The notes beneath the pieces were generated by a model. The model did no database searches, had not been told where the DNA came from, and worked only from the letters and a program-made list of their open reading frames with translations. From Cryptomeria japonica (Eukaryota > Streptophyta > Pinopsida > Cupressales > Cupressaceae): a stretch of 64,000 nt of DNA. Shown one piece after another: positions 1-10,185 of the stretch. Where the stretch lies: positions 212,572,997-212,636,996 of the forward strand of contig NC_081406.1 in NCBI RefSeq assembly GCF_030272615.1, given 5' to 3'. The position numbers were made by a program, and so were the translations under genes. How positions within the stretch are numbered: the stretch's first letter is position 1; every line of letters begins with the position of its first letter.

Positions 1-1117
1 TGGTTCTGTCATATCCTTGCTTGAATCCTTCCAAGACATGTCTCATCCATATTGCTTGTGTACAATTCATGAATGCAGCCACATACTCTGCTTCTATTGT
101 AGACTAAGAAATACAAGTTTATTTCTTACTAGTCCAAGATACCAGTCTACCACCTAGAAAGAATGCACCACCTGTTGTGCTTTTTCGGTCATCCACGTTT
201 CCTGCCCAATCTGCATTAGTGAATACCTAAAAATAAAAATTCCCTCTGTATGGAGACCACAATCCATAGTCAATTGTCCCTCTAAGATATCTAAATATTC
301 TCTTCACTGTTGTCATATGTGTCTCCTTAGGGCTCTTCTAAAATCTTGCTACTAAACCAACTGCATGGGCAATATCCAGTCTACTATGAACAACATAATG
401 AAGTTTCCCAGTAATAGATTTATATTCCTTCTCATCCACTGAGGGTGAATTATCTTATTTTAACAATATGGAACCTGTAACCATAGGTGTTGCAACCGAT
501 TTACAGTGTTTCATTCCAAAGGTCTTCAACACTTCCTTCACACACTTAAACTAACTAATAAAAATTCCACCTTCCAACTATTGGACCTGCAAACCAATGA
601 ATTTTTTTTATCTCATCTATCAGAGACATCTCAAACTCTTCCTTCATCTCATCTGCAAAAGTCATACACATATCATCATTTCTTCCAAATATGATGTCAT
701 CAACAAATACTTCTGCAATCAACATCTTGTCTCCTTCAGTCTTCAAATAAATATTGATGTCCTCACTGGTTCTCTAAAATCCTATCTTTATCAGATGTGC
801 ATGAAGTCTTTCATACCATTCCCTTGGTGCTTGCTTTAATCCATATAATTCTTTATGCAATTTGCATACCATATCCTTATCTTCTGATAATGCAAACCCA
901 TCCGATTGTTTGCAAACACCTCTTCTTCAAGAATAACATTAAAAAAAATTGACTTTACATCCATTTGGTAAAATTTGAAGCCTTTAAATGCTACAAATGC
1001 AAGTAGAATGCTAACTCCTTCAAGCCTAGCAACCGGTGCAAAGGTCTCTCCATAGTCTTCACATTCTTCTTATGCATACCATTTGAAAACTAGTCTCTCC
1101 TTGTTTCTAACAACTTC
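1..1117 (-). mobile_element. Element A, segment 1: copia reverse transcriptase and RNase H remnant
   Basis: This is the 3' half of a minus-strand Ty1/copia pol gene. Read leftwards from 1117 it gives the RT start (EVVRNKERLVFKWYA, then FAPVARLEGV and YQMDVKS), the catalytic block VFVDDIIFGRND near 680-740, and RNase H text near 60-250. Stops and frameshifts break every frame, so it is dead. The coding text stops abruptly at 1117 inside the RT and resumes at 5930, because element B inserted here and duplicated acttc. The 3' LTR of A lies outside the window to the left. The lineage looks Sirevirus-like by similarity to C, G and L in this window; that placement is an inference. Confidence 0.85.
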
Positions 1118-1418
1118 TGTTGAAATGTGGTGACTGATCAGCAAAGTACTGTACACTCAGCACCAACTTTGTTTTTGCCCTAAAAAATGCATGTTATAAG
1201 CGGCTGGGATGCTAAAGGCATTGTAAAGTTGATGTACTATTTTTGCTAGATAATAAGAAAGATTGGACGGCTATGTATGGTGGACGTAACCCATTCTGGG
1301 TGAACCACGTTAAATCTCTATGTTATCTGTGTTCTGTTTTATTTCTTTATCTTTTGTATTTAAATCTGCATATAATTGTTAGTTCATATTTGCTTCGGAT
1401 CTGCTTGAAACCCTAACA
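1118..1418 (+). repeat. 5' LTR of element B (301 bp, internally deleted)
   Basis: It starts TGTTGAAATGTGG and ends CTTGAAACCCTAACA, and aligns with the 3' LTR at 5500-5929. Compared with that copy it lacks about 129 bp just after position 1164, where the 3' LTR carries a GC-rich block. The rest is very similar. Confidence 0.93.
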
Positions 1419-1420
1419 AT

Positions 1421-1432
1421 TGGTATCAGAGC
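1421..1432 (+). other. Primer-binding site of element B (initiator tRNA-Met)
   Basis: TGGTATCAGAGC lies two bases after the LTR end. It is complementary to the 3' end of plant initiator tRNA-Met, the usual primer for minus-strand synthesis in copia elements. Confidence 0.95.
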
Positions 1433-1478
1433 GAGGTTTTCTGTAAATTGGCAGGACTTTCAGATTTGAGTGGGAGCA

Positions 1479-2330
1479 ATGGAGGATTCCAAATTCAAGG
1501 TCGAAAAGTTTAATGGCCAGAATTATCAGTTATGAAAAATGCAGATGGAGGATTACCTGTATCAAAAGGATTTGTGGCGGCCATTGGAAGGAAAGGCAAA
1601 GAAACTGACCACAATATCAGATGAAGAGTGGGACATTTTAGATAGAAAGGCACTAAGATCTATTCGATTATGCCTTGCGTTGTCTGTAGCATTCAATATA
1701 ACAGAAGCAAAAATGACTATAGATTTGATGGCAAGATTGGCTAAGTTGTATGAGAAACCCTCGGCTTCGAATAAGGTATTTCTTATGAAGCGTTTGTTTA
1801 ATTTGAAAATGAGTGAGGAAGGATCTGTAGCGGAGCACTTAAGTGAATTTAATACAATTACCAGTCAATTGTCTTCGGTAAAAATTACCTTTGCAGAAGA
1901 GGTTAGGGCTCTCTTGATTTTATGTTCTTTGCCAGAAAGCTGGAATAGCTTGGTTATGGCTGTACGTAACTCTGTCTCTGGTAAAAATACTTTGGTATTT
2001 GATGATATTGTTGGTGTTATCCTACGCGAGGAAATGCGAAGGAAAAGCACAGGTGAGACTTCAACATCATCAGGTAGTGTTTTGAATGTGGGGAATAGAG
2101 GAAGATCAAAGGAAAGAGGAAAAGGCCCTGGGAATGAGAAGTCATGAGGGAAGTCAAAGAAAGGACGCTCTCAATCTAGAGGAAAGAAAGATTGCTGGTA
2201 CTGTGGAAAGCCTGGTCATCTAAAGAAAGACTATTGGTCTCGGAAAAACAAAGAAGGAGACAAAAATGAAAATGATAGTAAGGAAGCTAATATTGCAAGT
2301 AATACTTTACAAGATTCTTTAATCTTATGT
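1479..2330 (+). pseudogene. gag: Element B gag (nucleocapsid-like), broken
   Basis: The capsid/nucleocapsid region of a copia polyprotein. The likely start is ATG at 1479 (MEDSKFKVEKFNGQNYQL). A TGA at 1533-1535 replaces the Trp expected in the conserved NYxxWK motif, after which an open stretch runs 1539-2147 with the UBN2-type gag fold. A second TGA at 2145-2147 sits before the basic linker, probably from CGA. The zinc knuckle near 2190-2235 reads CWYCGKPGHLKKDY: the last Cys of CX2CX4HX4C is now Tyr. Each change is explained by one C-to-T or G-to-A step. It is continuous with the protease downstream, as expected of a single polyprotein. Confidence 0.9.
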
Positions 2331-3600
2331 TTGGATAATGTTAATGATTCTTGGGTAATAGATTCTGGGGCTTCATTTCATGCTACACCCCATAGAAAAT
2401 ATTTTCTAAATTATGTTCAAGGTGATTTTGGACAGGTATATTTGGGTGATGATGAGCCCTGTCAAATTGTTGGAAAAGGAAAGATAAAGATCAAGTTGCA
2501 GAATGGTAATGATTGGTTTTTGCAGGAGGTAAGACATGTTCCTAATTTAAGAAGAAATTTAATTTCTGCAGGGCAACTAGGTAGTGAAGGTTGCATAGTT
2601 ACCTTCTCAGATAGTATGTGGAAGGTCACTAAAGGATCATTAGTAATAGCTAAAGGTGCGAAGGTAGGCATATTATATCTGTGTACTGGTAACACTTACT
2701 CTACCTTAGTTGCTACAGATAAAGTTACTGCAGGGACAACAACAATAAATGTTGCAAGAACAGATTCGATAATGTGGCACCATAGGCTTGGGCACATGAG
2801 TGAGAAAGGGATGAAAATCCTTCACTCCAAAAATCTATTGTCAGGACTAAAGAAGATTGATTTAGAGTTCTGTGAAAACTATGTTTATGGTAAATAGAAA
2901 AGAGTCAGATTTCTCAAGGTTGGGAAAGAGAAGAAGAGTGAGAAGTTAGAGCTTGTACATTCAGATGTATGGGGACTGGCTCAGGTATCATCTCTTGGTG
3001 GCTCTTTTTATTATGTTATTTTTATTGATGACTCAACCAGAAAAATATGGGTATATTTCCTAAAGCAAAAATCAGACGTTTTTGAAACTTTTAAGAAATG
3101 GAAAGCTTTGGTTGAGAATGAGACAAGAAAAAGGTTGAAGTGTCTCAGATCAGATAATGGAGGTGAGTATTGCAGCAAAGCATTTGAAGATTACTGCTCC
3201 TTAAATGGGATTCGAAAGCAGAAAACAGTTCCAGGAACTCCACAGGAAAATGGTGTGTCAAAGAGAATGAATAGGACTATCATGGAACGCGCGAGGAGCA
3301 TGAGATTGCATGCTGGATTGCCCTTACATTTTTGGGCAAATGCTATACATACTACTGTCTATTTGATAAATAGAGGACCTTCAACCCCTTTGGATGGTGG
3401 TATTCCAGAGGAGGCATGGACTGGTAAAAAGGTAAATTATTCTTTTCTAAAAACTTTTGGTTGTGAAGCTTTTGTCCATGTTGATAAAGAAAATAGAACC
3501 AAGCTTGATGCTAAATCTTAGAAATGTACCTTCATTGGATATGGGATAGATGAATATGGCTATTGGTTATGGGATTTTGAAAATAGGAAAATAATTAGAA
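2331..3600 (+). pseudogene. pol: Element B protease and integrase, broken
   Basis: The aspartic protease shows WVIDSGASFHAT, with the catalytic Asp at about 2361. The GAG-pre-integrase zinc domain begins WHHRLGHMSEKG near 2774, but its last Cys is Tyr (FCENYVYGK) and a TAG at 2895-2897 replaces a conserved Gln. The integrase core has the first two acidic positions (SDVWG and CLRSDNGGEY, Asp at 3153). The third catalytic residue of the DD35E triad is Lys (codon AAG at 3261-3263) in NGVSKRMNRT, where the family has Glu. Another TAG lies at 3519-3521, before the FIGYG motif. The enzyme would cut and join the DNA copy to the host chromosome; this one cannot. Confidence 0.92.
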
Positions 3601-5360
3601 GTAGAGATGTTATATTCAATGAGAAGGTTATGTATAAAGAACGGATGCAGGAAAAGAAGCATGAACAGGACAAACAAAAATATGTGGTGTTGGATAAGAT
3701 TCCTAAAAATGAAATGCCACAGGTACCTGATGCTCAGCAACAACAGATTGTCCCACAAACTTTTGCAAGTGTTAGATGTTCTACGAGGACAAGTAGACCC
3801 CCTAAAATATTTTCTCCTTCTTTGTATTCTATTTTATTAATGGATTCTAGTGAACCAGAAGAATATGAAGAAGCAATGCAGGTAGATGCCAAACAACACT
3901 GGGAGCCAGGCATGAAAGAGGAGATGGACTCATTGATGAAAAATAAGACTTGGGACTTAGTCCCTTTACCTATAGAAAAAAGAGCCTTGCCTAACAAATG
4001 GGTTTATCGGCTGAAGGAGGAGGAAGGAGGTCAGAAAAGATACAAGGCCAGACTTGTGGTAAAAGGTTTTACATAGAAAAAGGGTATAGATTATGATGAA
4101 ATATTTTCTCCAGTTGTAAAAATGACTTCAATTAGAACTGTACTTAGTCTTGTGGCTGCAGATGATTTACATCTTGAACAATTAGATGTCAAAACAACTT
4201 TTCTCCATGGAGAATTGGAGGAGGAAATTTACATGTTGCAACCATAGGGATATGAGGTCAAAGGTAAGGAGAATTTGGTGTGCAGGTTGAAGAAAATTCT
4301 GTATGGCCTAAAGCAAGCACCCCGACAATGGTATTTAAAATTTGATAGTGTCATGGCTGAACATGGTTATCATAGATGTCATTCTGATCATTGTGCATAT
4401 TTTAAGAGATTTGATAGTGACAGTTATATTATCCTGTTGTTTTATGTTGATGACATGCTTGTTGCTGGGTCTAACATGCAACATATAAATGATCTGAAAT
4501 AAAAATTAGCTAGGTCATTTGCTATGAAATATTTGGGTGCAGCTAAGCAAATTTTGGGTATGAGGATTACACAGGACAGGAAAAATAGAACCTTGAATTT
4601 GTCCCAAAGTGAGTATATAAAGAAGGTGTTGAAAAGATTTAACATGCAGGATGCAAAAGTAGTTAGTACACCTTTGGCTAGTCATTTCAAATTGACTAAG
4701 GAGATGTGCCCAAAGACACAAGAAGAGGTTAATAAAATGTCTAACGTCCCGTATTCATCAGCTATTGGCAGTCTGATGTATGCAATGGTATGCACAAGGC
4801 CAGATATTGCACATGCAGTGGGAGTTGTGAGCAGGTTTATGAGTAATCTAGGTATGGAACATTGGAATGTTGTGAAATGGATTCTTCGGTATTTGAAAGG
4901 AACTACTACGAAGGCATTATGTTTCAAAGTATCTAATGCTGCTCTAAGTGGATTTGTTGACTTTGATCTGGTGGGTGATATTGATTCACGAAGGAGTACT
5001 ACAGGGTATGTTTTTACTATAGGGGGAACTCCAGTCAATTGGATTTCTAGGCTGCAAAAGGTTGTTGCACTTTCAACCACTGAAGCTGAGTATGCTGCTG
5101 CTATAGAAGCCAGCAAAGAGATGATTTGGTTGCAATGTTTTCTGGAGGAATTGGGTTAGACACAAGAGGATAGCCCATTGTATACTGATAGCCAGAGTGC
5201 CATTCATCTTGCGAAGAACTCTGCTTTTCATTCAAGGACAAAGCACATTCAGCTCAGGTACCACTTCATCCGGACTATTTTGGAGGAGGGTCAGTTACGG
5301 CTTGAGAAGATTCACACAAGTGAGAATCCTGCCAATATGTTCACAAAGGCAATTCCATAG
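3601..5360 (+). pseudogene. pol: Element B reverse transcriptase and RNase H, broken
   Basis: Copia RT (RVT_2 type). Recognisable blocks are WVYRLKEEEGGQKRYKARLV near 4000, the LDVKT motif near 4185, LKQAPRQWY near 4310 and the catalytic FYVDDMLVAGS at about 4440-4470. RNase H follows with the first Asp region near 4960, STTEAEYAAA near 5075 and YTDSQSAIHLAKNS near 5180; the tail ends MFTKAIP. Stops at 4074 (TAG), 4245 (TAG), 4500 (TAA), 5157 (TAG) and 5358 (TAG) mostly fit Gln codons mutated by C-to-T. There is no clear frameshift in this part, so point mutations alone explain the loss. Confidence 0.92.
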
Positions 5361-5499
5361 GAGAAGCTGATTTCTTCATCAGTTTCTATTGTTCTTGATT
5401 GATAATTGTGGAATTTATACCAGTTGAGTCCTAGTGTTTTATCCAGCAGATGTTGCATGTACAATGGTGTTGTGTAGTATCAGTCTCCAAGTGGGAGAT
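5361..5499 (+). other. 3' untranslated region and polypurine tract of element B
   Basis: A short non-coding stretch after the last pol codons. The purine run AAGTGGGAGAT (5489-5499) directly abuts the 3' LTR and is the expected primer for plus-strand synthesis. Confidence 0.8.
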
Positions 5500-5929
5500 T
5501 GTTGAAATGTGGTGACTGATCAGCAAAGTACTGTACACTCGGCACGTATCCTCATTGGGGTCCAGGGCCGGGCCGAGCCCCGGGCAAGGGTTCGGGGGCG
5601 GCAGCCCCTGAGAAATTTTTTTTGCCATTTTTTCATTGATGAAAACCGACATTGTAATAAAACCCTAAAAAGGCTGACTTTGTTTTTGCCCTAAAAAATG
5701 CATGTTATAAGCGACTGGGATGCTTAAGGCATTGTAAGATTGATGTACTATTTTTGCTGGATAATAAGAAAGATTGGATGATTGTGTATGGTGGATGTAA
5801 CCCATTCTGGGTGAACCACATTAAATCTCTGTGTTATCTGTGTCCTGTTTTATTTCTTTATCTTTTGTATTTAAATCTGCATATAATTGTTAGTTCATAT
5901 TTGCTTTGGATTTGCTTGAAACCCTAACA
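5500..5929 (+). repeat. 3' LTR of element B (430 bp) with GC-rich block
   Basis: It begins TGTTGAAATG and ends ACCCTAACA, followed by the TSD acttc. It contains about 129 bp absent from the 5' LTR, including a very GC-rich stretch at about 5551-5611 with self-complementary runs such as CCGGGCCGAGCCCCGGG, then an A/T-rich part with AATAAAACCC that could act in 3' processing. Confidence 0.93.
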
Positions 5930-7734
5930 ACTTCACCATCTTCATTTAGTTTGTTTCTAAATACCCACTTTGTACCAATCACATTTTTATCATCAGGTCT
6001 AGGAACAAGTGACCAAGTGTTGTTTTTCTCAATCTGATCAAGATCTTCATTCATTGCCTTTATCCAATCATCGTCCTTAAGAGCTTCTCTCACTATCCTC
6101 GGTTCAACTATGGAAATTAGACAAGAGATTTCTCTAATTTTTCTTCTAGTCTACACTCCAACATTCTTGTCACCTATTATCTAGTCTTCAGAATGATTTA
6201 ACCTTACATACCTAGGTATAACTTGTTCTGGTGCAATAACCTCTTCTTTTTCTTCATCTTCTACCGGTTGGGAATCTTCCTCTTCACTGTTCGGCTCAAC
6301 ATCTTTTTGCACTTCTGGTTCAATAATCACAAGTTTTTGTTCATCATCTGCTGAATTAGATTTGTTGGTATCACCAGGTTTATTAGAGAAATCATAAACT
6401 TTTACATTCACACTCTGTAAAATGTTCTTTGTCCTTTTGCTAAAACACTTGAAATATTTTCTCTTAGTAGAGTAGCCAATGAATGTTCCTTCATCACTTT
6501 TAGGGTAAAATTTACCAATATTTTAATCTTTTTTTATAAAGCACCTATTTCCAAAGACTTTGAAATAACTAACATTAGGAGTTTTACCATCATAACTCAT
6601 AGGGTGTCTTGTCATTACCTTTCTTCACCAGTACCCAGTTCAATGTGTATACTGTAGTACTAACTACTGCTCTCCAAAATATCTTAGGTACATCTCCCTA
6701 TACCAACATAGTCTTTGTTGCTTCAACAATGGTTTTGTTTCTCCTTTATGTAATTCTATTATGTTGTGGTGTCCTTGGAGTAGATAATTGCCTCTTTATT
6801 CCATTCTCATCACAATATCTCACAAACTCATTAGATGTAAACTCTCCACCCTGGTCAGGTCTCAAGCACTTAAGATTCTTATCGGTTTCCTTTTCTACTA
6901 AGGCCTTGAATGCCTTAAACTTGCTGAAAGCTTCTGACTTTTCTTTCATTAAAGTAACCCACATCATCCTTTAAAAATCATCAGTAAATAACATGAAATT
7001 ATTGTCACCATAAAAACTTCTAGTCCTCATAGGACCACATAAGTCAGTGTGCACCAAATCTAGAATATGCTTAGAAGAAAAAGATTTACTCTTAAAAAAA
7101 GATGTAGTCATCTTACCCAACTAAGATTATTTACATATCACATTGTTTAGTTTAACATTTTGTGGCATACCTCTCACCATATTTCACTTGCTAACCTTAA
7201 CCACATTATCAAAGTTCACATGACAAAACCTTCTATGCCATAACCAACTATCTTCAACCTTAGCAACCCAACAACTATTTACACTAGCATTCAGATGGAA
7301 TAAGTTACCTTTAGTTTGTTTACCAGTAGCAATTGATCCTGCACACTCCATTCTTAAACTCAAGATGATAACGTTTTTCATTCATCTAACCAACACTCAA
7401 TAAGTTATGTTTCAAACCTTCAACCCAATATACATCACCAACATTACTTTTACCATTCAAATAGATAGAACCTTTACCTTTTACCATGCAAGGTGAATTG
7501 TTCCCAGATCTTACTACACTACCATCAAATTCTTCAAGAGAAATAAACTTGTTCTTATCAACGGTCATGTGGTGTGAGAAACCACTGTCAATAATCCATT
7601 CACCACTATTGTCAATGTGAGATACTAAAGCATTCTTATCAAACAGATATTCCTTAACAAGAACAAAAAAAATCTCCTCATTGTCTTCATCGTTAGATTC
7701 CTCATCAGTAGCACCTTCATCAACTACAACATAA
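5930..7734 (-). mobile_element. pol: Element A, segment 2: copia RT start, integrase and protease remnant
   Basis: Continuation of A on the right of element B. Read right to left: protease (GEWIIDSGFSHHMT near 7565-7610, then KHNLLSVG), GAG-pre-integrase with intact His pair (SWLWHRRFCHVNFD near 7190-7260), integrase core (MMWVTLMKEKSEAF near 6930-6967 and CLRPDQGGEFTSNEF near 6830-6880, which retains the second catalytic Asp), the acidic linker at 6181-6411, and the RT start (WIKAMNEDLDQIEKN, TKWVFRNKLNEDG) at 5940-6093. Several frameshifts and stops separate these blocks. The segment ends at 7734, where element C inserted and duplicated cataa. Confidence 0.88.
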
Positions 7735-8952
7735 TGTTGGCCATTTGGTGGAATTGATTATGTGTTAATTGATGTGTTGTCATTGATTTCAACACTAGAT
7801 GTTCAGATGATTTACCAACACCCTTCTGGTCCTAGTAGGTTGAGTGGTTTTTGGTTAACTTGGATTCGACATGATCCGATAGACTTTGGTATAATCTGGT
7901 GATGAAATTAGCTTGTTCATAATGCTTATACTCATACTTGATCAGTTGGTTTTGGTCTAGAGATTGGATGCTAATTTGCTTGCTTAGATGATTGGTTTCT
8001 GGTTCCAGCGAGGGTTTCACTGGCAGAGATTTTGGTGGAGATCTTTGATGAATTGCATAATTGGTGTTGGTGCAGCTTCTGATGGTGTTTCAGGATGTTG
8101 TTGGTGATCATGTTCAAGACTTGGAGTTTGGAGATCATTGTTGAAGCGTGTGGACCTATATTTGGCCCTGATTGATCTAGGTTATGGACCAACATTAATG
8201 TAACGTGTGGATAGGACCTATTATTGTATTTTTGGGATGTCTTATGTGTTGATATTATTTGTTTTGGTCTAAGGCCGACATGGTTTGTAATTATGTAATT
8301 GGTTTTTATCTGGTGGCCGACCTGATTGTTTATGGTTGAGGGTTTGTATAAATAAGATGTAAGATCTCATTGTAGATCATCATGGTTATTGTAAGAGGTC
8401 ATGGTCAAGGAATGTAATGTGTAAATAATGTAATATCATTTAGGCAAAGGAGTTGGTCTATCATTGGAGATCGAATTGGGTTTGTGTAAGAGGATTTAGT
8501 CCTCCAGTATTGAGCTTAACCAAAACTGTACTCAGGCATAGGAGATGCTATCTTTTGCAAGTCAACACTTCTCCAGATTGTAGTCTGGATTTATATGTAG
8601 TTAGTGAGGCTCCTTTTATGATGAACATTGTGCTCTAGGCTGTTGGCCTTCTTGCAAGTGAAGGCCCCTTCATTATAATTCACATACTTAGTGCAGAAGT
8701 ATTATCTGAATGTGGGTAGGATTCCCACTCTGGTTTTTCCCTTTACCAGATTTTCCACATATAAATCTTGGTGTTGTGTGGATGGCTTTTATTTTGTGAT
8801 TATTGTTTATTCTTAATTGGATTAACTGTTATTCCGGTATTATTGTTTTGGGTTTTGGTATTAAAGTTTAAATTGCTAATGCTTTCAGTAATATGTGACA
8901 ACTAATTCACCCCCTCCTCTCAATTGTATTCCAATTATCTAAACTGTCTCAC
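7735..8952 (+). repeat. 5' LTR of element C (1218 bp)
   Basis: It begins TGTTGGCCATTTGG and ends AACTGTCTCACA. A TATA box (TATAAATA) lies at 8347-8354, at the same relative place as in the 3' LTR, and is the likely promoter. The last 60 bp hold the pyrimidine-rich ATTCACCCCCTCCTCTC stretch also seen, in reverse, in elements A, G and L. It has no coding content; the small ORF at 8453-8638 is conserved between the LTRs only because the LTRs are copies. Confidence 0.93.
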
Positions 8953-8954
8953 AA

Positions 8955-8964
8955 TTGGTATCAG
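8955..8964 (+). other. Primer-binding site of element C
   Basis: TGGTATCAGA begins two bases after the LTR end and matches the initiator tRNA-Met primer site; the following bases (GATTTG) have diverged. Confidence 0.9.
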
Positions 8965-9014
8965 AGATTTGGTCCTCTCTGCAGAATGCTTAACCGCTTG
9001 AGGAAGATCCTATC

Positions 9015-10185
9015 ATGACTAATAGTTCAAGTTCATCAATTCTTCAGGAGCTATCTTTCGAAGGGATGTACCGAGGCTTGAGGGAGCAAATTACACAGTA
9101 TGGAAGATCTGGATGGAGACTCATTTGAGATGTCTTGGAAAGGAGATTTGGGAGATCACACAGAATGGTGTCACACCCTTTAATCTGAGATCTGACAATC
9201 CTCCTCTAGAAAACCTATACAAGGAGCTTGAGAATGATTTTAGAGAAAGAGAACCCCTCTTGTGTGCTCTTTCTGATCATTAAATAATGGGATTAACAAA
9301 CAAATCATCTAGAAAGGCTATATGGGATAAGCATCAGACTCTTAATGAAGGTGACCCTACTGTGAAGATTGCTAAACTTGATGGTTACCCAGTAAGATAT
9401 GAAAACCTAAATATGGAAGAAGATGAAAGGATTACTGCATTCATGGAAAGAGTAAATGAGATTGTTATGAGAATTCAATGTTGTGGTGGAACTCTGAGCA
9501 AAGATGAAATTGTTTCTAAAGTCTTGAAAGCCCTACCACCAACTTACAAAATGAAGGCTACTTCTATTAATGAGTTGAGAACAATGGCTAATACATTTGT
9601 CAACAAAGATACTTTGGTTGGGAAACTATCTGCTTTTGAGCTTGAGGAATTTGGACCTTCTGGAGCTGTGAAGACTGAACCTGCTTTTCATGCATCTACA
9701 TCTACAACTGGTAAGAAAGACTGGAAAGCTCTATATGGAAAAGAGTTAGAAGATATGAAGAGAGAAAATGATGAGTTTGAACAACTTGAAGCACTATTTG
9801 CTAGAAGAGTACCGAAAGGACTGAGAGGAAGTAAGTGTGAAGGAAAAGTACCTTTTAAATGTTTTGCATGCAATAAGATAGGTCATTTTGCATCTAGATG
9901 TTTTGAAAGGAATCCAAGATTTGAAGAAAGAGTTAAAAGATACTTTAAGCCTAACCGTAGATATCAGAAGAAGTATAGATTCAATAAAAATAGAGATAAA
10001 TCATGCTACATAGCGGATGAGGAAGGCATTACTCATTCAAATGATGAACCGACAAAAGAATCTACTAGTGGATTTGGCAATGGGAAAGAATGGGTATTTT
10101 TGGCTATCAAGGAAGATGATCCGACACTAGAAGAGAATGCACCTGAGGAGAAGGCACTTGCTACTAAAATTGAGGATAAGGATGA
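9015..10185 (+). pseudogene. gag: Element C gag with intact zinc knuckle, broken upstream
   Basis: Gag of the Sirevirus-like family. The likely start is ATG at 9015 (MTNSSSSSILQEL), but a frameshift near 9060 moves the frame to RRDVPRLEGANYTVWKIWME, and TAA at 9281-9283 replaces a Gln codon in the LSDQQIMGL motif seen in element L. From 9287 the frame is open through the gag core (MEEDERITAFMERVNEIV, CCGGTLSKDEIVSKVLKALP) and a charged coiled-coil-like stretch near 9720-9800. The CCHC zinc knuckle at about 9860-9905 (CFACNKIGHFASRC) has all four metal ligands. It runs directly into the protease. Confidence 0.9.

Larger units (their letters stand above)
1118..5929 (+). mobile_element. Element B: complete but decayed Ty1/copia retrotransposon (Tork-like)
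   Basis: An LTR retrotransposon inserted in element A. It begins TGTTGAAATG and ends CCCTAACA, and the 5-bp TSD acttc is present at 1113-1117 and 5930-5934. Order: 5' LTR (1118-1418), primer-binding site matching initiator tRNA-Met, gag, protease, integrase, reverse transcriptase, RNase H, polypurine tract and 3' LTR (5500-5929). The domain order PR-IN-RT-RH defines Ty1/copia. The RNase H block TTEAEYAAA and the N-terminal gag style suggest the Tork/Tnt1 lineage, at moderate confidence. At least nine in-frame stops make it non-autonomous. The two LTRs differ in length by 129 bp. Confidence 0.95.

Noticed and set aside
4682-5116. 144-codon antisense ORF in element B
   Set aside because: It lies opposite the RNase H domain, whose motifs are on the plus strand.
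5551-5611. GC-rich block considered as a CpG island or host promoter
   Set aside because: It is inside the 3' LTR of B between matching LTR segments, so it is part of the retroelement.
8453-8638. Small ORF in the C LTR with a copy at 14296-14481
   Set aside because: Same reason: LTR duplication. The two copies differ by many amino-acid changes and show no family motif.
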